A program made the translations under genes and the position numbers. Of a stretch of DNA of 64,000 bases, positions 49,769-58,998 are shown in pieces (position 1 is the stretch's first letter; each line of letters opens with the position of its first letter). Below the pieces are notes generated by a model that did not search any database, was not told the origin of the DNA, and worked only from the letters and a program-made list of their open reading frames with translations. This stretch comes from Pseudomonas brassicacearum (lineage in GTDB: Bacteria > Pseudomonadota > Gammaproteobacteria > Pseudomonadales > Pseudomonadaceae). The stretch is from contig NZ_CP045701.2 in the NCBI RefSeq assembly GCF_009601685.2, forward strand, positions 1 to 64,000, given 5' to 3'.

Positions 49769-50698
49769 GTGTCCCGATTTTTTTCGCTCTTTGTCGCTTT
49801 TGTCGCAAGTTTTCTACTGATGGGCTCGGCCCAGGCCGACGTCAAGGTGCTCACCAGCATCAAGCCGCTGCAACTGATTGCCGCCGCCGTGCAGGACGGC
49901 GTGGCCGTTCCAGAGGTGTTGCTGCCGCCAGGGGCTTCGCCGCATCACTATGCGTTGCGGCCATCGGATGTACGCAAGGTGCAGTCGGTGGACCTGCTGT
50001 ATTGGATCGGCCCCGATATGGAAGGCTTTCTGCCGCGGGTGCTCAACGGTCGCACGCTGCCCTCCGTCGCCATCCAGGATCTGCCCGGGCTCAAGTTGCG
50101 TCACTTCGCCCAGGACAGCGCGTCCCACGAGGATGATGACCATGATGGCGATGAGCACGATCACGATCATCGCCCCGGCACCGTGGATGCCCACCTGTGG
50201 CTCTCGCCGTTCAACGCGCGGGTGATCGCCGCCAAGATGGCGGCTGACCTGAGCGCGGCGGATCCGGCCAACGCGGCCCGCTATCAAAGCAACCTCAAGG
50301 GCTTCAACCAGCGTCTGGATGCCTTGGACACACGCCTCAAGGCACGTCTGGCCGGGGTCGCGGGCAAGCCGTATTTCGTGTTCCACGAAGCGTTCGACTA
50401 TTTCGAAGACAACTACGGCCTCAAGCACGCCGGGGTGTTCGCCGTGGCCGCCGAAGTCCAGCCCGGTGCCCAGCATGTGGCGGCGATGCGCACGCGCTTG
50501 CAGGCGGTGGGCAAGACCTGCGTCTTCAGCGAGCCGCCCCTGCGTCCGCGCCTGGCCGAAACCCTGGTGGCCGGGTTGCCGGTGAAGTTGGCGGAGCTCG
50601 ATGCACTGGGCGGCTATACCCCGGCGACGGCGCAGGGGTATGAGCAGTTGTTGGAGAAGTTGGGCAATGACTTGGCCGGGTGCCTGGAGTCGTTGTAA
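49769..50698 (+). CDS. znuA: Zinc ABC transporter, substrate-binding protein
   Basis: A 309-residue periplasmic zinc-binding protein. The GTG at 49769 opens SRFFSLFVAFVASFLLMGSAQA, a signal peptide; an in-frame GTG at 49760 is possible. Zinc ligands lie in PGASPHHYAL and AHLWLSP and FHEAFDYF. The acidic His-rich loop HEDDDHDGDEHDHDHR (about 120-135) is typical of ZnuA. Divergent from zur. Confidence 0.95.
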   Translation: MSRFFSLFVAFVASFLLMGSAQADVKVLTSIKPLQLIAAAVQDGVAVPEVLLPPGASPHHYALRPSDVRKVQSVDLLYWIGPDMEGFLPRVLNGRTLPSVAIQDLPGLKLRHFAQDSASHEDDDHDGDEHDHDHRPGTVDAHLWLSPFNARVIAAKMAADLSAADPANAARYQSNLKGFNQRLDALDTRLKARLAGVAGKPYFVFHEAFDYFEDNYGLKHAGVFAVAAEVQPGAQHVAAMRTRLQAVGKTCVFSEPPLRPRLAETLVAGLPVKLAELDALGGYTPATAQGYEQLLEKLGNDLAGCLESL

Positions 50699-50722
50699 CC
50701 CCCCCCGCCGAACGCTGTACCT

Positions 50723-50846
50723 GTGGCGAGGGGATTTATCCCCGCTGGGGCGCGAAGCGGCCCCAAGAAATATCAGCCGCCGCAGTCCGTCAGATCGAAA
50801 GCCAGGGGCTGCTTCGCAGCCCAGCGGGGATAAATCCCCTCGCCAC
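50723..50846. repeat. Inverted REP pair (REPIN)
   Basis: GTGGCGAGGGGATTTATCCC at 50723 and its complement ending at 50846 with inner GGGGC/GCCCC motifs. It lies between the convergent znuA and thrB genes. Confidence 0.85.
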
Positions 50847-50869
50847 AAAAGCCTTGCGCTTGTCGGTTG

Positions 50870-51820
50870 TTACAGGGCGAAAGGCAGCAACGCGTGAACC
50901 GTCTGCCGCTGCGCCAAGCGCTGCTGGAACTCCATCGGGTCGTGAATCAACACATCCTGCCCGGCAAACGACTCGGCGGCGATCAACCGCGACAGCCAGA
51001 ACCGCACGCACGCCACGCGCAGCATGGTTGGCCATAGCTCGGCCTCGGCGGGAGTGAACGGTCGCAGCGCCGCATAGGCCCCTAGCAACGCCCGCGCCCT
51101 GGCGCCATCGAGCACGCCGTCGTCGTCCGAGCACCAGTCATTCAAGGCAATGGCGACGTCATACAGCATCGGCCCGGAGCAGGCATTGTAGAAGTCGATC
51201 AACCCGGTCAGGTGCGTGCCTTCGAACATTGCATTGTCGCGGAACAGATCGGCATGGATGTTGGCGCGCGGCAGCGCCAGGATGCCGACCTTCTGCAGGG
51301 CAATTTCATCCAGCGCCGCCTCGAGCAGCCGACGCGGCTCGGCGTCGAGGTGCGAGAGCAGCTTGGCGCCCTCCTCCTGCATCCAGTCCAGGCCGCGATC
51401 GGTCTTGCGCTTGATCATGTTGTCGCGGGTTGCCAGGTGCAGATGCGCCAGCAACTCCCCGACCTGGGCGCAGTGCTGGGCGTTGGCCTGCTTGATGTGC
51501 TTGCCCGCCAGGCGCGGTTGCAACAGCGCCGGCTTGCCCGCCAACTCCCGCAGCGCCACGCCATCGGTGGTGCGCAAGGCGTAGGGCACCGGCAGGTCGG
51601 CGTCATGCAGCACGTCCAGCAGTTCGATGAAGAACGGCATTTCCTGCACCGGGCCACGTTCCACCAGGGTCAGGACGAATTCGCCCTGCTCCAGGCTGAT
51701 AAAGAAATTGGTGTTTTCGCTACCAGCGGCGATCCCCTGGAAATCAAGCAGGCGGCCAAGCCCATAAGGGGCGAGAAAGGTTTCCAGCTCGGGCCGAGCC
51801 AAGGGGGTGAACACAGACAT
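50870..51820 (-). CDS. thrB: Homoserine kinase (APH-fold type)
   Basis: Phosphorylates homoserine in threonine synthesis. The 316-residue product has the aminoglycoside-phosphotransferase fold with catalytic loop ANIHADLFRDN and metal motif GLIDFYNA, as in the pseudomonad ThrB (unrelated to GHMP-type ThrB of enteric bacteria). Start MSVFTPLARPELE at 51820. It lies downstream of the DUF2782 gene on the same strand. Confidence 0.92.
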   Translation of the reverse strand: MSVFTPLARPELETFLAPYGLGRLLDFQGIAAGSENTNFFISLEQGEFVLTLVERGPVQEMPFFIELLDVLHDADLPVPYALRTTDGVALRELAGKPALLQPRLAGKHIKQANAQHCAQVGELLAHLHLATRDNMIKRKTDRGLDWMQEEGAKLLSHLDAEPRRLLEAALDEIALQKVGILALPRANIHADLFRDNAMFEGTHLTGLIDFYNACSGPMLYDVAIALNDWCSDDDGVLDGARARALLGAYAALRPFTPAEAELWPTMLRVACVRFWLSRLIAAESFAGQDVLIHDPMEFQQRLAQRQTVHALLPFAL

Positions 51821-51880
51821 GGTCAAAAACTGCTCAGTTCGGGCGCCGTGATTGACACGGCGCCGATTAAAGTTAAGAAA

Positions 51881-52171
51881 CTACTTCCACTCAAAGATTT
51901 TCCACGACGGAATCAGCATATCCGGCTGATCCGAGCGGATGAAGTTTGCATCAGTGCCGTCGGCACGCACCAGGAAATAAGGCTTGCCGTGCTTGGGCGT
52001 GACCTTGATCGCGTACAAAAATCCGTTTTGCCGATACTCCTGAATGGTTTTATCGCCTTCGGTGCGGATGGTGACATCCGGGTCCGCCGAGGGTGCGTCG
52101 TCCGCTGCCATGACGGCCAACGGGGTGATTGCAAACAAGCCAGCCAGTAACAGGCGATTTAGTGTACGCAT
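51881..52171 (-). CDS. DUF2782 family secreted protein
   Basis: A 96-residue protein with signal peptide MRTLNRLLLAGLFAITPLAV and a small conserved domain (VTIRTEGDKTIQEYRQNGFL, ending IPSWKIFEWK). It sits between thrB and polA as in other pseudomonads. Function unknown. Confidence 0.85.
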   Translation of the reverse strand: MRTLNRLLLAGLFAITPLAVMAADDAPSADPDVTIRTEGDKTIQEYRQNGFLYAIKVTPKHGKPYFLVRADGTDANFIRSDQPDMLIPSWKIFEWK

Positions 52172-52245
52172 GATAACCTTGTCCCTTTGTCGTCAACGGT
52201 CCCGCTATTCTAGCCCCGGACCCGCCGAAAAGGTTGATCCTGCTC

Positions 52246-55014
52246 ATGAGCCAAGCTCCCCTCGTCCTGGTGGACGGTTCTTCTTACCTGTACCGCGCCT
52301 TTCACGCGCTGCCGCCGCTGACCACGTCCAAAGGCCTGCCGACCGGTGCGGTCAAGGGCGTGCTGAACATGCTCAAGAGCTTGCGCAAGCAGTATCCGGA
52401 CAGTCCGTTCGCCGTGGTCTTCGACGCCAAGGGTGGGACGTTTCGCGATGCGCTGTACGCCGAATACAAGGCCAACCGCCCGAGCATGCCCGACGACATG
52501 CGCGTGCAGATCGAGCCGCTGCATGCCAGCGTCAAGGCCCTGGGCTTCCCGCTGCTGTGCGTGGACAACGTCGAAGCCGATGACGTGATCGGCACCCTGG
52601 CCCGCAGCAGCGCGGCGGCCGACCGTCCGGTGGTGATCTCCACTGGCGACAAAGACATGGCGCAACTGGTCGACGGTCACATTACCTTGGTCAATACCAT
52701 GACCGGTAGCGCCCTGGACGTGGCTGGCGTGAAGGAGAAGTTTGGCGTCGCTCCAGAGCAGATCATCGATTACCTGGCCTTGATGGGCGACTCTTCCGAC
52801 AACATCCCGGGCGTCCCGGGTATCGGACCGAAGACCGCTTCCGGCCTGCTGGTGGGCGTCAATGGCGGCCTGACCGAGCTGTATGCGCAACTGGACATCG
52901 TCGCCACCTTGCCGATCCGTGGCGCCAAGACCCTGGCCGCCAAGCTCGAAGAGCACAAGGAAATGGCGTTGCTTTCCTACGAGCTGGCCACCATCAAGAC
53001 CGACGTACCGTTGGATATCGGCCTCGACGACTTGCAAATGGGCCAGCCGGATCACGAGAAACTCGCCGAGTTGTACACGCTGTTGGAATTCAAGAGCTGG
53101 TTCGAAGAGAACCAGCGGGACGCCAAGCGTGCCGGCCAGGAAATCGTCGAAGTTACCGAAGAGCAGCCCGGCGCTGCCGAGGCCAACTACGAAGTCATCC
53201 TCGACCAGGCGCGCTTCGACGCGTGGCTGGCCAAGCTGGACAAAGCGCCGCTGTTTGCCTTCGTCACCGAAACCAACGGCGGCGATGCCCAGCATTCGCA
53301 ACTCGTCGGCTTGTCGTTCGCCGTGGCCCCTTTCGAGGCAGCCTACATCCCGCTGACCCATTCCTACATGGGCGTGCCGGAGCAACTGGACCGCGACACG
53401 GTGCTCAAGGCGCTCAAGCCGTTGCTGGAAAACCCGCACAAGCTCAAGGTCGGCCAGCACGCCAAGTTCGAAACCAACATCCTGGCCAACTGCGCCATCG
53501 GTGGCGATCAGAGCAATGGCATCCTGGTCCAGGGCATTGCCTTCGACACCATGCTCGAATCCTACGTGCTGGACTCCACCGCGACCCGCCACGACATGGA
53601 CAGCCTGGCGCTCAAATACCTGGGCCAAAGCAAGACCGATTTCCAGGACATCGCGGGCAAAGGGGTCAAGCAACTGACCTTCGACCAGATATCCCTGGAA
53701 CTGGCTGGCCCCTACGCCGCCGAAGACGCCGACGTGACCTTCCGCCTGCACCAGGCCTTGCAGGAAAAGCTGGCCGCCACGCCAAGCCTGGGTCCAGTGC
53801 TCAACGACATCGAAATGCCGCTGATGCCGGTCCTGGCACGCATCGAGCGCCAGGGGGCCCTGGTCGATGCCAACCTGCTGGGCGTACAAAGTGTCGAATT
53901 GGGCGAGAAACTGGTGGCGCTGGAGCGTGAGGCGTTTGCCATCGCCGGCGAGGAATTCAATCTGGGCTCGCCCAAGCAATTGGGCGTGATCCTGTACGAA
54001 AAACTCGGCTTGCCGGTGCTCAGCAAAACCGCCAAGGGCCAGGCGTCCACTGCCGAAGCAGTGCTCGCCGAGCTGGCGGAGCAGGATTACCCACTGCCCA
54101 AGGTGCTGATGCAGTACCGCTCGCTGAGCAAGCTCAAGAGCACCTACACCGATCGCTTGCCGGAACAGATCAACAGCCGCACGGGCCGCGTCCATACCAA
54201 TTATCAACAGGCCGTCGCCGCGACCGGGCGCCTGTCGTCCATCGACCCGAACCTGCAGAACATTCCGATCCGCACGGCCGAAGGCCGACGTATCCGCCAG
54301 GCTTTCATCGCGCCGAAAGGCTACAAGCTGCTGGCGGCGGACTACTCGCAAATCGAACTGCGGATCATGGCGCACCTGGCCAAGGACGAAGGCCTGCTCT
54401 ATGCATTTCGCCATAACCTGGATGTGCACCGGGCCACGGCGGCCGAGGTGTTCGGCGTTGAGCTGGAAGCCGTCACCCAGGACCAGCGCCGTAGCGCCAA
54501 GGCGATCAACTTCGGCTTGATCTACGGCATGAGCGCGTTCGGCCTGGCCAAGCAGATCGGTGTCGATCGCAAGCAATCCCAGGCATACATCGACCGCTAC
54601 TTCGCCCGCTACCCGGGTGTGCTGGCGTACATGGAACGCACCCGCGCCCAGGCCGCCGAGCAAGGGTTCGTCGAAACCATTTTCGGTCGCCGGTTGTACC
54701 TGCCGGACATCAACGCAAAAAACCCGGCCCTGCGCAAAGGCGCCGAGCGCACTGCGATCAACGCGCCGATGCAGGGCACGGCGGCCGACATCATCAAGAA
54801 AGCCATGGTCGCCGTGGACCGCTGGCTGACGGAGTCCGGGCTGGATGCGAAGGTCATCCTGCAGGTACACGACGAACTGGTGCTGGAAGTGCGTGAAGAC
54901 CTGGTCGACCAGGTGCGCGAGGAAATCCGCCAGCACATGAGCGCCGCCGCCACGCTGGACGTGCCGCTGCTGGTGGAAGTGGGCGTGGGCAATAACTGGG
55001 ACGAGGCACACTGA
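52246..55014 (+). CDS. polA: DNA polymerase I with altered proofreading residues
   Basis: A 922-residue repair and lagging-strand polymerase. 5'-3' exonuclease (about 1-290, DDVIGTLA and DSSDNIPGVPGIGPKTA intact), 3'-5' exonuclease (about 310-500), polymerase (about 540-922, with AADYSQIELR, RRSAKAINFGLIYG and VHDELVLEV intact). In the exonuclease the first metal motif reads FVTETN where E. coli has DTET, so the Asp355 equivalent is V340. The Asp424 equivalent is E409 (AKFETNIL). E342 and D494 (Glu357, Asp501) remain. Proofreading may be weak or lost. The ATG at 52246 was chosen by N-terminus; a TTG at 52234 is possible. Confidence 0.96.
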   Translation: MSQAPLVLVDGSSYLYRAFHALPPLTTSKGLPTGAVKGVLNMLKSLRKQYPDSPFAVVFDAKGGTFRDALYAEYKANRPSMPDDMRVQIEPLHASVKALGFPLLCVDNVEADDVIGTLARSSAAADRPVVISTGDKDMAQLVDGHITLVNTMTGSALDVAGVKEKFGVAPEQIIDYLALMGDSSDNIPGVPGIGPKTASGLLVGVNGGLTELYAQLDIVATLPIRGAKTLAAKLEEHKEMALLSYELATIKTDVPLDIGLDDLQMGQPDHEKLAELYTLLEFKSWFEENQRDAKRAGQEIVEVTEEQPGAAEANYEVILDQARFDAWLAKLDKAPLFAFVTETNGGDAQHSQLVGLSFAVAPFEAAYIPLTHSYMGVPEQLDRDTVLKALKPLLENPHKLKVGQHAKFETNILANCAIGGDQSNGILVQGIAFDTMLESYVLDSTATRHDMDSLALKYLGQSKTDFQDIAGKGVKQLTFDQISLELAGPYAAEDADVTFRLHQALQEKLAATPSLGPVLNDIEMPLMPVLARIERQGALVDANLLGVQSVELGEKLVALEREAFAIAGEEFNLGSPKQLGVILYEKLGLPVLSKTAKGQASTAEAVLAELAEQDYPLPKVLMQYRSLSKLKSTYTDRLPEQINSRTGRVHTNYQQAVAATGRLSSIDPNLQNIPIRTAEGRRIRQAFIAPKGYKLLAADYSQIELRIMAHLAKDEGLLYAFRHNLDVHRATAAEVFGVELEAVTQDQRRSAKAINFGLIYGMSAFGLAKQIGVDRKQSQAYIDRYFARYPGVLAYMERTRAQAAEQGFVETIFGRRLYLPDINAKNPALRKGAERTAINAPMQGTAADIIKKAMVAVDRWLTESGLDAKVILQVHDELVLEVREDLVDQVREEIRQHMSAAATLDVPLLVEVGVGNNWDEAH

Positions 55015-55015
55015 T

Positions 55016-55225
55016 TCCGAGGGAGCTTGCTCCCGTTCGGCTGAGCGCTGTAGGAGCTGCCGGAGGCTGCGATCTTTTGATCTTGATCTTTCACTTGATA
55101 CTCAAGCGTCAGGGGAAAGATCGCAGCCTCGTTGCACTCGACAGCTCCTACACGGCTCCTACACGGCTCCTACACAGCTCCTGCGGGGGGCGCTTCGAGC
55201 CCCAGCGGGAGCAAAGCGCCCTCGG
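55016..55225. repeat. Composite REP cluster downstream of polA
   Basis: Partial GAGGGAGCTTGCTCCC, then GGAGCTGCCGGAGGCTGCG and the partner GATCGCAGCCTCGTTGCACT, then three short copies of CGGCTCCTACA and CAGCTCCTGC. Same families as at 25319 and 40391. Confidence 0.75.
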
Positions 55226-55333
55226 CACATCGAGTCACCGAAAACCCAGGCGCGGCGTCATTGGCTCTGAAAATTCCTACGGTTATTTCCAAAAAAATCT
55301 GAACTAAACCCGTGAATTGCCACTCAGAGATTC

Positions 55334-55466
55334 TGAATGGCTGGTGAAGCCCTTCAATGCTCCTATGTTGTGTTAAGTGTTGGCAGATATCTGGACCTCG
55401 CCCTAGCGGTCCGGAACTTGGACCCCGAACTTCCCCCTCCCCATAAGAAGTCCGGGGTTTTTTTTG
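55334..55466 (+). ncRNA. ersA: ErsA/Spot 42-position small RNA
   Basis: In P. aeruginosa the sRNA ErsA (about 132 nt), like Spot 42 of E. coli, lies between polA and engB. Here the same spacer holds a hairpin GGACC/GGTCC (55393-55412) and a C-rich single-stranded stretch CCCCCTCCCC suited to pair with G-rich ribosome sites. A terminator follows (CCCCGAACTT with AAGTCCGGGG, then eight T). The 5' end is estimated from the ErsA length. I did not find a clean sigma-22 promoter. Confidence 0.7.
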
Positions 55467-55479
55467 CCTGCGATTTGGC

Positions 55480-56121
55480 TTATTCGGCCTCTTCGCTGCC
55501 CTTGTCCGCCAATTCCATCCAGTCGGCCAGCACCGTGTAGGCTTCTTCCAGGCCCATGCGCTTGGGCGCCGAGAACAGCTGGATGGTGATCGCGTCGCCC
55601 CAACCTTTTCGAATTTCCGACTGCACTTTGAGCAAGGTATTTTTTGCCGCGCCGTAGGTGAGCTTGTCGGCCTTGGTCAACAGGATGTGCATCGGCATGC
55701 CGCTGGCGACTGCCCAATCGAGCATCAACAGGTCGAAGTCGGTCATCGGATGGCGAATGTCCATCATCAGGATCAGGCCTTTCAAACTCTCGCGGCTGCC
55801 CAGGTAGGCTTCCAAGTGACGCTGCCAGTGCTGCTTGAGCGGGATCGGTACCTTGGCGTAGCCGTAGCCGGGCAGGTCGACCAAACGCCGTTCATCGTCT
55901 AGCTTGAAGAAGTTCAAGAGCTGCGTGCGCCCCGGGGTTTTCGAGGTGCGTGCAAGGCTTGCATGGGTCAAGGTGTTCAGCGCGCTGGATTTGCCGGCGT
56001 TGGAACGCCCGGCAAAAGCCACTTCGAAGCCTTCGTCGTCTGGGCATTGATCGACTTTGGCGGCGCTGAGCATGAAGGTGGACTGTTGGCACAGGCCAAG
56101 GATGGGGTTCTTCAGTTGCAT
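55480..56121 (-). CDS. engB: Ribosome biogenesis GTPase EngB/YsxC
   Basis: A 213-residue GTPase needed for 50S assembly. G1 [10 protein letters not shown]3 DLPGYGYA, G4 TKADKL, and G5-like SAPKRMG. The start at 56121 ([13 protein letters not shown]) fits the family; the longer frame is less likely. It ends just beyond the sRNA terminator. Confidence 0.94.
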   Translation of the reverse strand: MQLKNPILGLCQQSTFMLSAAKVDQCPDDEGFEVAFAGRSNAGKSSALNTLTHASLARTSKTPGRTQLLNFFKLDDERRLVDLPGYGYAKVPIPLKQHWQRHLEAYLGSRESLKGLILMMDIRHPMTDFDLLMLDWAVASGMPMHILLTKADKLTYGAAKNTLLKVQSEIRKGWGDAITIQLFSAPKRMGLEEAYTVLADWMELADKGSEEAE

Positions 56122-56312
56122 GGGATTTCCGATGTGGGCGGCGTCGGGAATGGACGCGGCAAGCTGTGTCGTTTCCGTTTCAGTGACGCCAGTATATAAT
56201 GCCGCAGATTTTGTGTGCGCTTTGTCCCAGCGTAGGATGAAGCTCACGGGAGCGATCGACCGAAATTGCGCATTAGAACGCAGCTCGTTCCCAACCCTGA
56301 AAAGGTCGTTTT

Positions 56313-56603
56313 ATGACGAAATGGCTGCTAGCTGCCGGTGTCTTGATGCCGCTTTACAGCGCTCAGGCTACACAGGATCCGGAAGCTGTGTACAACCGTG
56401 TTTGTGGTGCCTGTCATTCCGGCCAACTCCCCATGGCGCCCCGCAAGGGCGATCAGGAAGCTTGGACGCCGAGGTTGGCGAAAGGTATGGAGACGCTGGT
56501 GCAACACGTGACCCAGGGTTTCAAGGCGATGCCGCCGCGTGGTTTGTGCATGGACTGCAGTGCCGAGGATTACCGAGCCATCATCCAGTGGATGAGCGAG
56601 TGA
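56313..56603 (+). CDS. Monohaem cytochrome c5-type protein
   Basis: A 96-residue periplasmic cytochrome. Signal peptide MTKWLLAAGVLMPLYSAQA, one haem site CGACH (C31, C34, H35), and likely axial Met in KAMPPRG. Two more cysteines (LCMDC) may form a disulfide. It lies 46 bases upstream of the dihaem cytochrome, so both are probably co-transcribed. Confidence 0.9.
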   Translation: MTKWLLAAGVLMPLYSAQATQDPEAVYNRVCGACHSGQLPMAPRKGDQEAWTPRLAKGMETLVQHVTQGFKAMPPRGLCMDCSAEDYRAIIQWMSE

Positions 56604-56649
56604 ACCCGGTCCATAACTCTTTAACCCTTAGCCGTAGTTGGATTAGCTG

Positions 56650-57261
56650 ATGAACAAACTGATCGTGAGTCTGCTGTTGACCTTGGGGATATCCGGCGTA
56701 GCCCACGCCGCTGGCGATGCCACTGCCGGTCAGGCGAAGGCGGCCGTATGCGGCGCCTGCCATGGCCCGGATGGCAATAGCATGGCGCCTAACTTTCCGA
56801 AACTGGCGGGCCAGGGCGAACGTTACCTGAACAAGCAACTGCAAGACATCAAGTCCGGCAAGCGCACGGTGCTGGAAATGACCGGCCTGCTGACCAACCT
56901 GAGCGATCAGGACCTGGCGGACATCGCGGCGTATTTCGCCAGCCAGAAGGGCAGTGTCGGCGCCGCCGATCCGAAGCTCGTGGCACGTGGTGAAGCGCTC
57001 TTTCGTGGCGGCAACCTGGACAAAGGGCTTGCAGCCTGCACCGGTTGCCACTCGCCTGACGGCAAAGGCAATGCTGCAGCCGGCTTCCCGCACCTGGGCG
57101 GCCAGCATGCCCAATACGTAGCCAAGCAATTGACCGACTTCCGCAAAGAAGAAGGTGGCCGGACCAACGACGGCGATACCAAGCCGATGCAGAGCATTGC
57201 GAAAAAACTGAGCGACGAGGATATCGCCGCGGTATCCAGCTACATCCAAGGCCTGCACTGA
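56650..57261 (+). CDS. Dihaem cytochrome c4
   Basis: A 203-residue periplasmic protein of two similar cytochrome halves. Signal peptide MNKLIVSLLLTLGISGVAHA, haem sites CGACH (34-38) and CTGCH (130-134). Probable axial Met in NSMAPNFP and KPMQSIA. Cytochromes of this type pass electrons to terminal oxidases. It ends before a terminator at 57338. Confidence 0.93.
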   Translation: MNKLIVSLLLTLGISGVAHAAGDATAGQAKAAVCGACHGPDGNSMAPNFPKLAGQGERYLNKQLQDIKSGKRTVLEMTGLLTNLSDQDLADIAAYFASQKGSVGAADPKLVARGEALFRGGNLDKGLAACTGCHSPDGKGNAAAGFPHLGGQHAQYVAKQLTDFRKEEGGRTNDGDTKPMQSIAKKLSDEDIAAVSSYIQGLH

Positions 57262-57337
57262 GGCCTTTGGCTGGCGTTGCGAGGGGCGTACATCCCTTGC
57301 AGCGTTAACGCTCGATTAATCTGTCGATGCGAGCATC

Positions 57338-57366
57338 AAAAGGGTGGCTTTGGCCGCCCTTTTTTG
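57338..57366 (+). terminator. Terminator after the cytochrome c4 gene
   Basis: Stem AAGGGTGGC/GCCGCCCTT with TTTG-type loop and a T run. Confidence 0.85.
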
Positions 57367-57459
57367 TGGCCGCTGCCGTTACACTAGAGAACTTGAACCC
57401 GCCACGGTCTGTCTTAGAAACAGGTCTCGCGAGGCCCCCTCATTGTCCAGGAGTAAAGC

Positions 57460-58104
57460 ATGCGTAATCTGATCATCAGCGCCGCGCTCGTCGTTTTCAG
57501 CCTGTTCGGTATGGCCGTTCAAGCCAACGCCGAGGAGTCCAAAGCCCCTTACGTCGAACTGAGTAACCCCGTTCCGGTGGCGGTGCCTGGCAAGATCGAA
57601 GTCGTGGAGCTGTTCTGGTACGGCTGCCCGCATTGCTACGCTTTTGAGCCGGTCATCAACCCATGGGTCGAGAAGCTGCCTTCGGACGTCAACTTCGTAC
57701 GCGTCCCCGCCATGTTCGGCGGCCCATGGGATGCCCACGGCCAGATGTTCCTGACCCTTGAAGCCATGGGCGTCGAGCACAAGGTTCACGCCGCGGTATT
57801 CAACGCGATCCAGAAAGAAGGCAAGAAGCTGGTCAAGAAAGAAGACATGGCGGACTTCCTCGCCACCCAGGGCGTGGATAAGGACAAGTTCCTCGCCACG
57901 TTCGACTCCTTCGCCATCCAGGGCCAGATCAAGAAGGCCAAGGAGCTTGCGAAGAAATACGAGATCACGGGCGTACCGACCATGGTCGTCAACGGCAAAT
58001 ACCGCTTTGACATCGGCTCCGCCGGCGGCGCAAATGAAGCGCTGCAACTGGCCGACCAACTGATCGCCAAAGAGCGAGCGGCCACCAAGGCTGCCGCCAA
58101 CTAA
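57460..58104 (+). CDS. dsbA: Thiol:disulfide interchange protein DsbA
   Basis: Periplasmic oxidase that introduces disulfide bonds. The 214-residue product has a signal peptide (to QANA, about residue 24), active site C56-P-H-C59 and the cis-proline loop GVPTM near 171. It follows the cytochromes and leads the unit with the EEP and GGDEF genes. Confidence 0.95.
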   Translation: MRNLIISAALVVFSLFGMAVQANAEESKAPYVELSNPVPVAVPGKIEVVELFWYGCPHCYAFEPVINPWVEKLPSDVNFVRVPAMFGGPWDAHGQMFLTLEAMGVEHKVHAAVFNAIQKEGKKLVKKEDMADFLATQGVDKDKFLATFDSFAIQGQIKKAKELAKKYEITGVPTMVVNGKYRFDIGSAGGANEALQLADQLIAKERAATKAAAN

Positions 58105-58119
58105 GCGCGGCCCACGCCC

Positions 58120-58998
58120 ATGGCCCGCTGGAGCACCGAACGCATCGTTGGCCTGCATGAACCGCGGGTCAACGAGCATCATGTCACGTCCACGGGCCTG
58201 CCTGGCGACAGCCGCTTGCGGCTGCTCAGCTTCAATATCCAGGTGGGCATCAGCACCGAGCGCTACCGGCATTACCTGACTCGCGGCTGGCAACATTTGC
58301 TGCCGCACACCGGACGTGCCGGTAACCTGCAGAAAATCGGCGACCTGCTCAAGGACTTCGACCTGGTGGCCCTGCAAGAAGCCGACGGCGGGAGCATGCG
58401 CTCAGGTTACGTCAACCAGGTGGAGCACCTGGCCCAATTGGGCGCTTTCCCCTACTGGTACCAGCAACTCAATCGCAACCTCGGACGGCTCGGCCAGCAC
58501 AGCAATGGTGTGTTGAGTCGCTTGCGCCCGTGGGCGATCGAAGACCATCCCTTGCCGGGGCCCAAGGGGCGCGGGGCGATCCTCGCGCGTTTCGGCGAAG
58601 GCCCCGAGGCGCTGGTCGTGGTCATGATGCACCTGGCGCTCGGGGCGCGTACCCGGACGATGCAGCTGGCGTACATTCGCGAGCTGATCGGTGGCTACAA
58701 GCACCAGGTGCTGATGGGCGACATGAACACCCATGCCACCGATCTGCTGCAGACTTCGCCCCTGCGCGATCTCGGTCTGCTCGCTCCACAACTGGAAGCG
58801 ACATTCCCCAGCTGGCGCCCCCAGCGCTGCCTGGACCATATCCTGTTGAGCCCGACCCTGACCCTCGAACGCGTCGAGGTGCTGGCCCAACCCATTTCCG
58901 ATCACCTGCCGGTCGCGGTAGAAATTCGTTTGCCGGGTTCGCTCACGGCCGATGCATTCCCCGCGCTGAGTCCTGCCCCTCGCGGATCCGATGAATGA
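58120..58998 (+). CDS. Endonuclease/exonuclease/phosphatase family hydrolase
   Basis: A 292-residue EEP-fold phosphoesterase. Motifs LLSFNIQVG, ALQEAD (metal Glu), MGDMNTH and the terminal SDHLPV are all present, so the active site is intact. No signal peptide. It starts 15 bases after dsbA and overlaps the next gene by four bases. Substrate unknown. Confidence 0.88.
   Translation: MARWSTERIVGLHEPRVNEHHVTSTGLPGDSRLRLLSFNIQVGISTERYRHYLTRGWQHLLPHTGRAGNLQKIGDLLKDFDLVALQEADGGSMRSGYVNQVEHLAQLGAFPYWYQQLNRNLGRLGQHSNGVLSRLRPWAIEDHPLPGPKGRGAILARFGEGPEALVVVMMHLALGARTRTMQLAYIRELIGGYKHQVLMGDMNTHATDLLQTSPLRDLGLLAPQLEATFPSWRPQRCLDHILLSPTLTLERVEVLAQPISDHLPVAVEIRLPGSLTADAFPALSPAPRGSDE

Noticed and set aside
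52210..55011. A 933-codon open frame on the minus strand opposite polA
   Set aside because: It mirrors the GC-rich codon structure of polA; the plus-strand product is an unmistakable DNA polymerase I, and the antisense product shows no domain.
55300..55338. Sigma-22 (AlgU) promoter for the ersA-like RNA
   Set aside because: GAACT and TCTGA are both present but 26 bases apart, too far for a working promoter.
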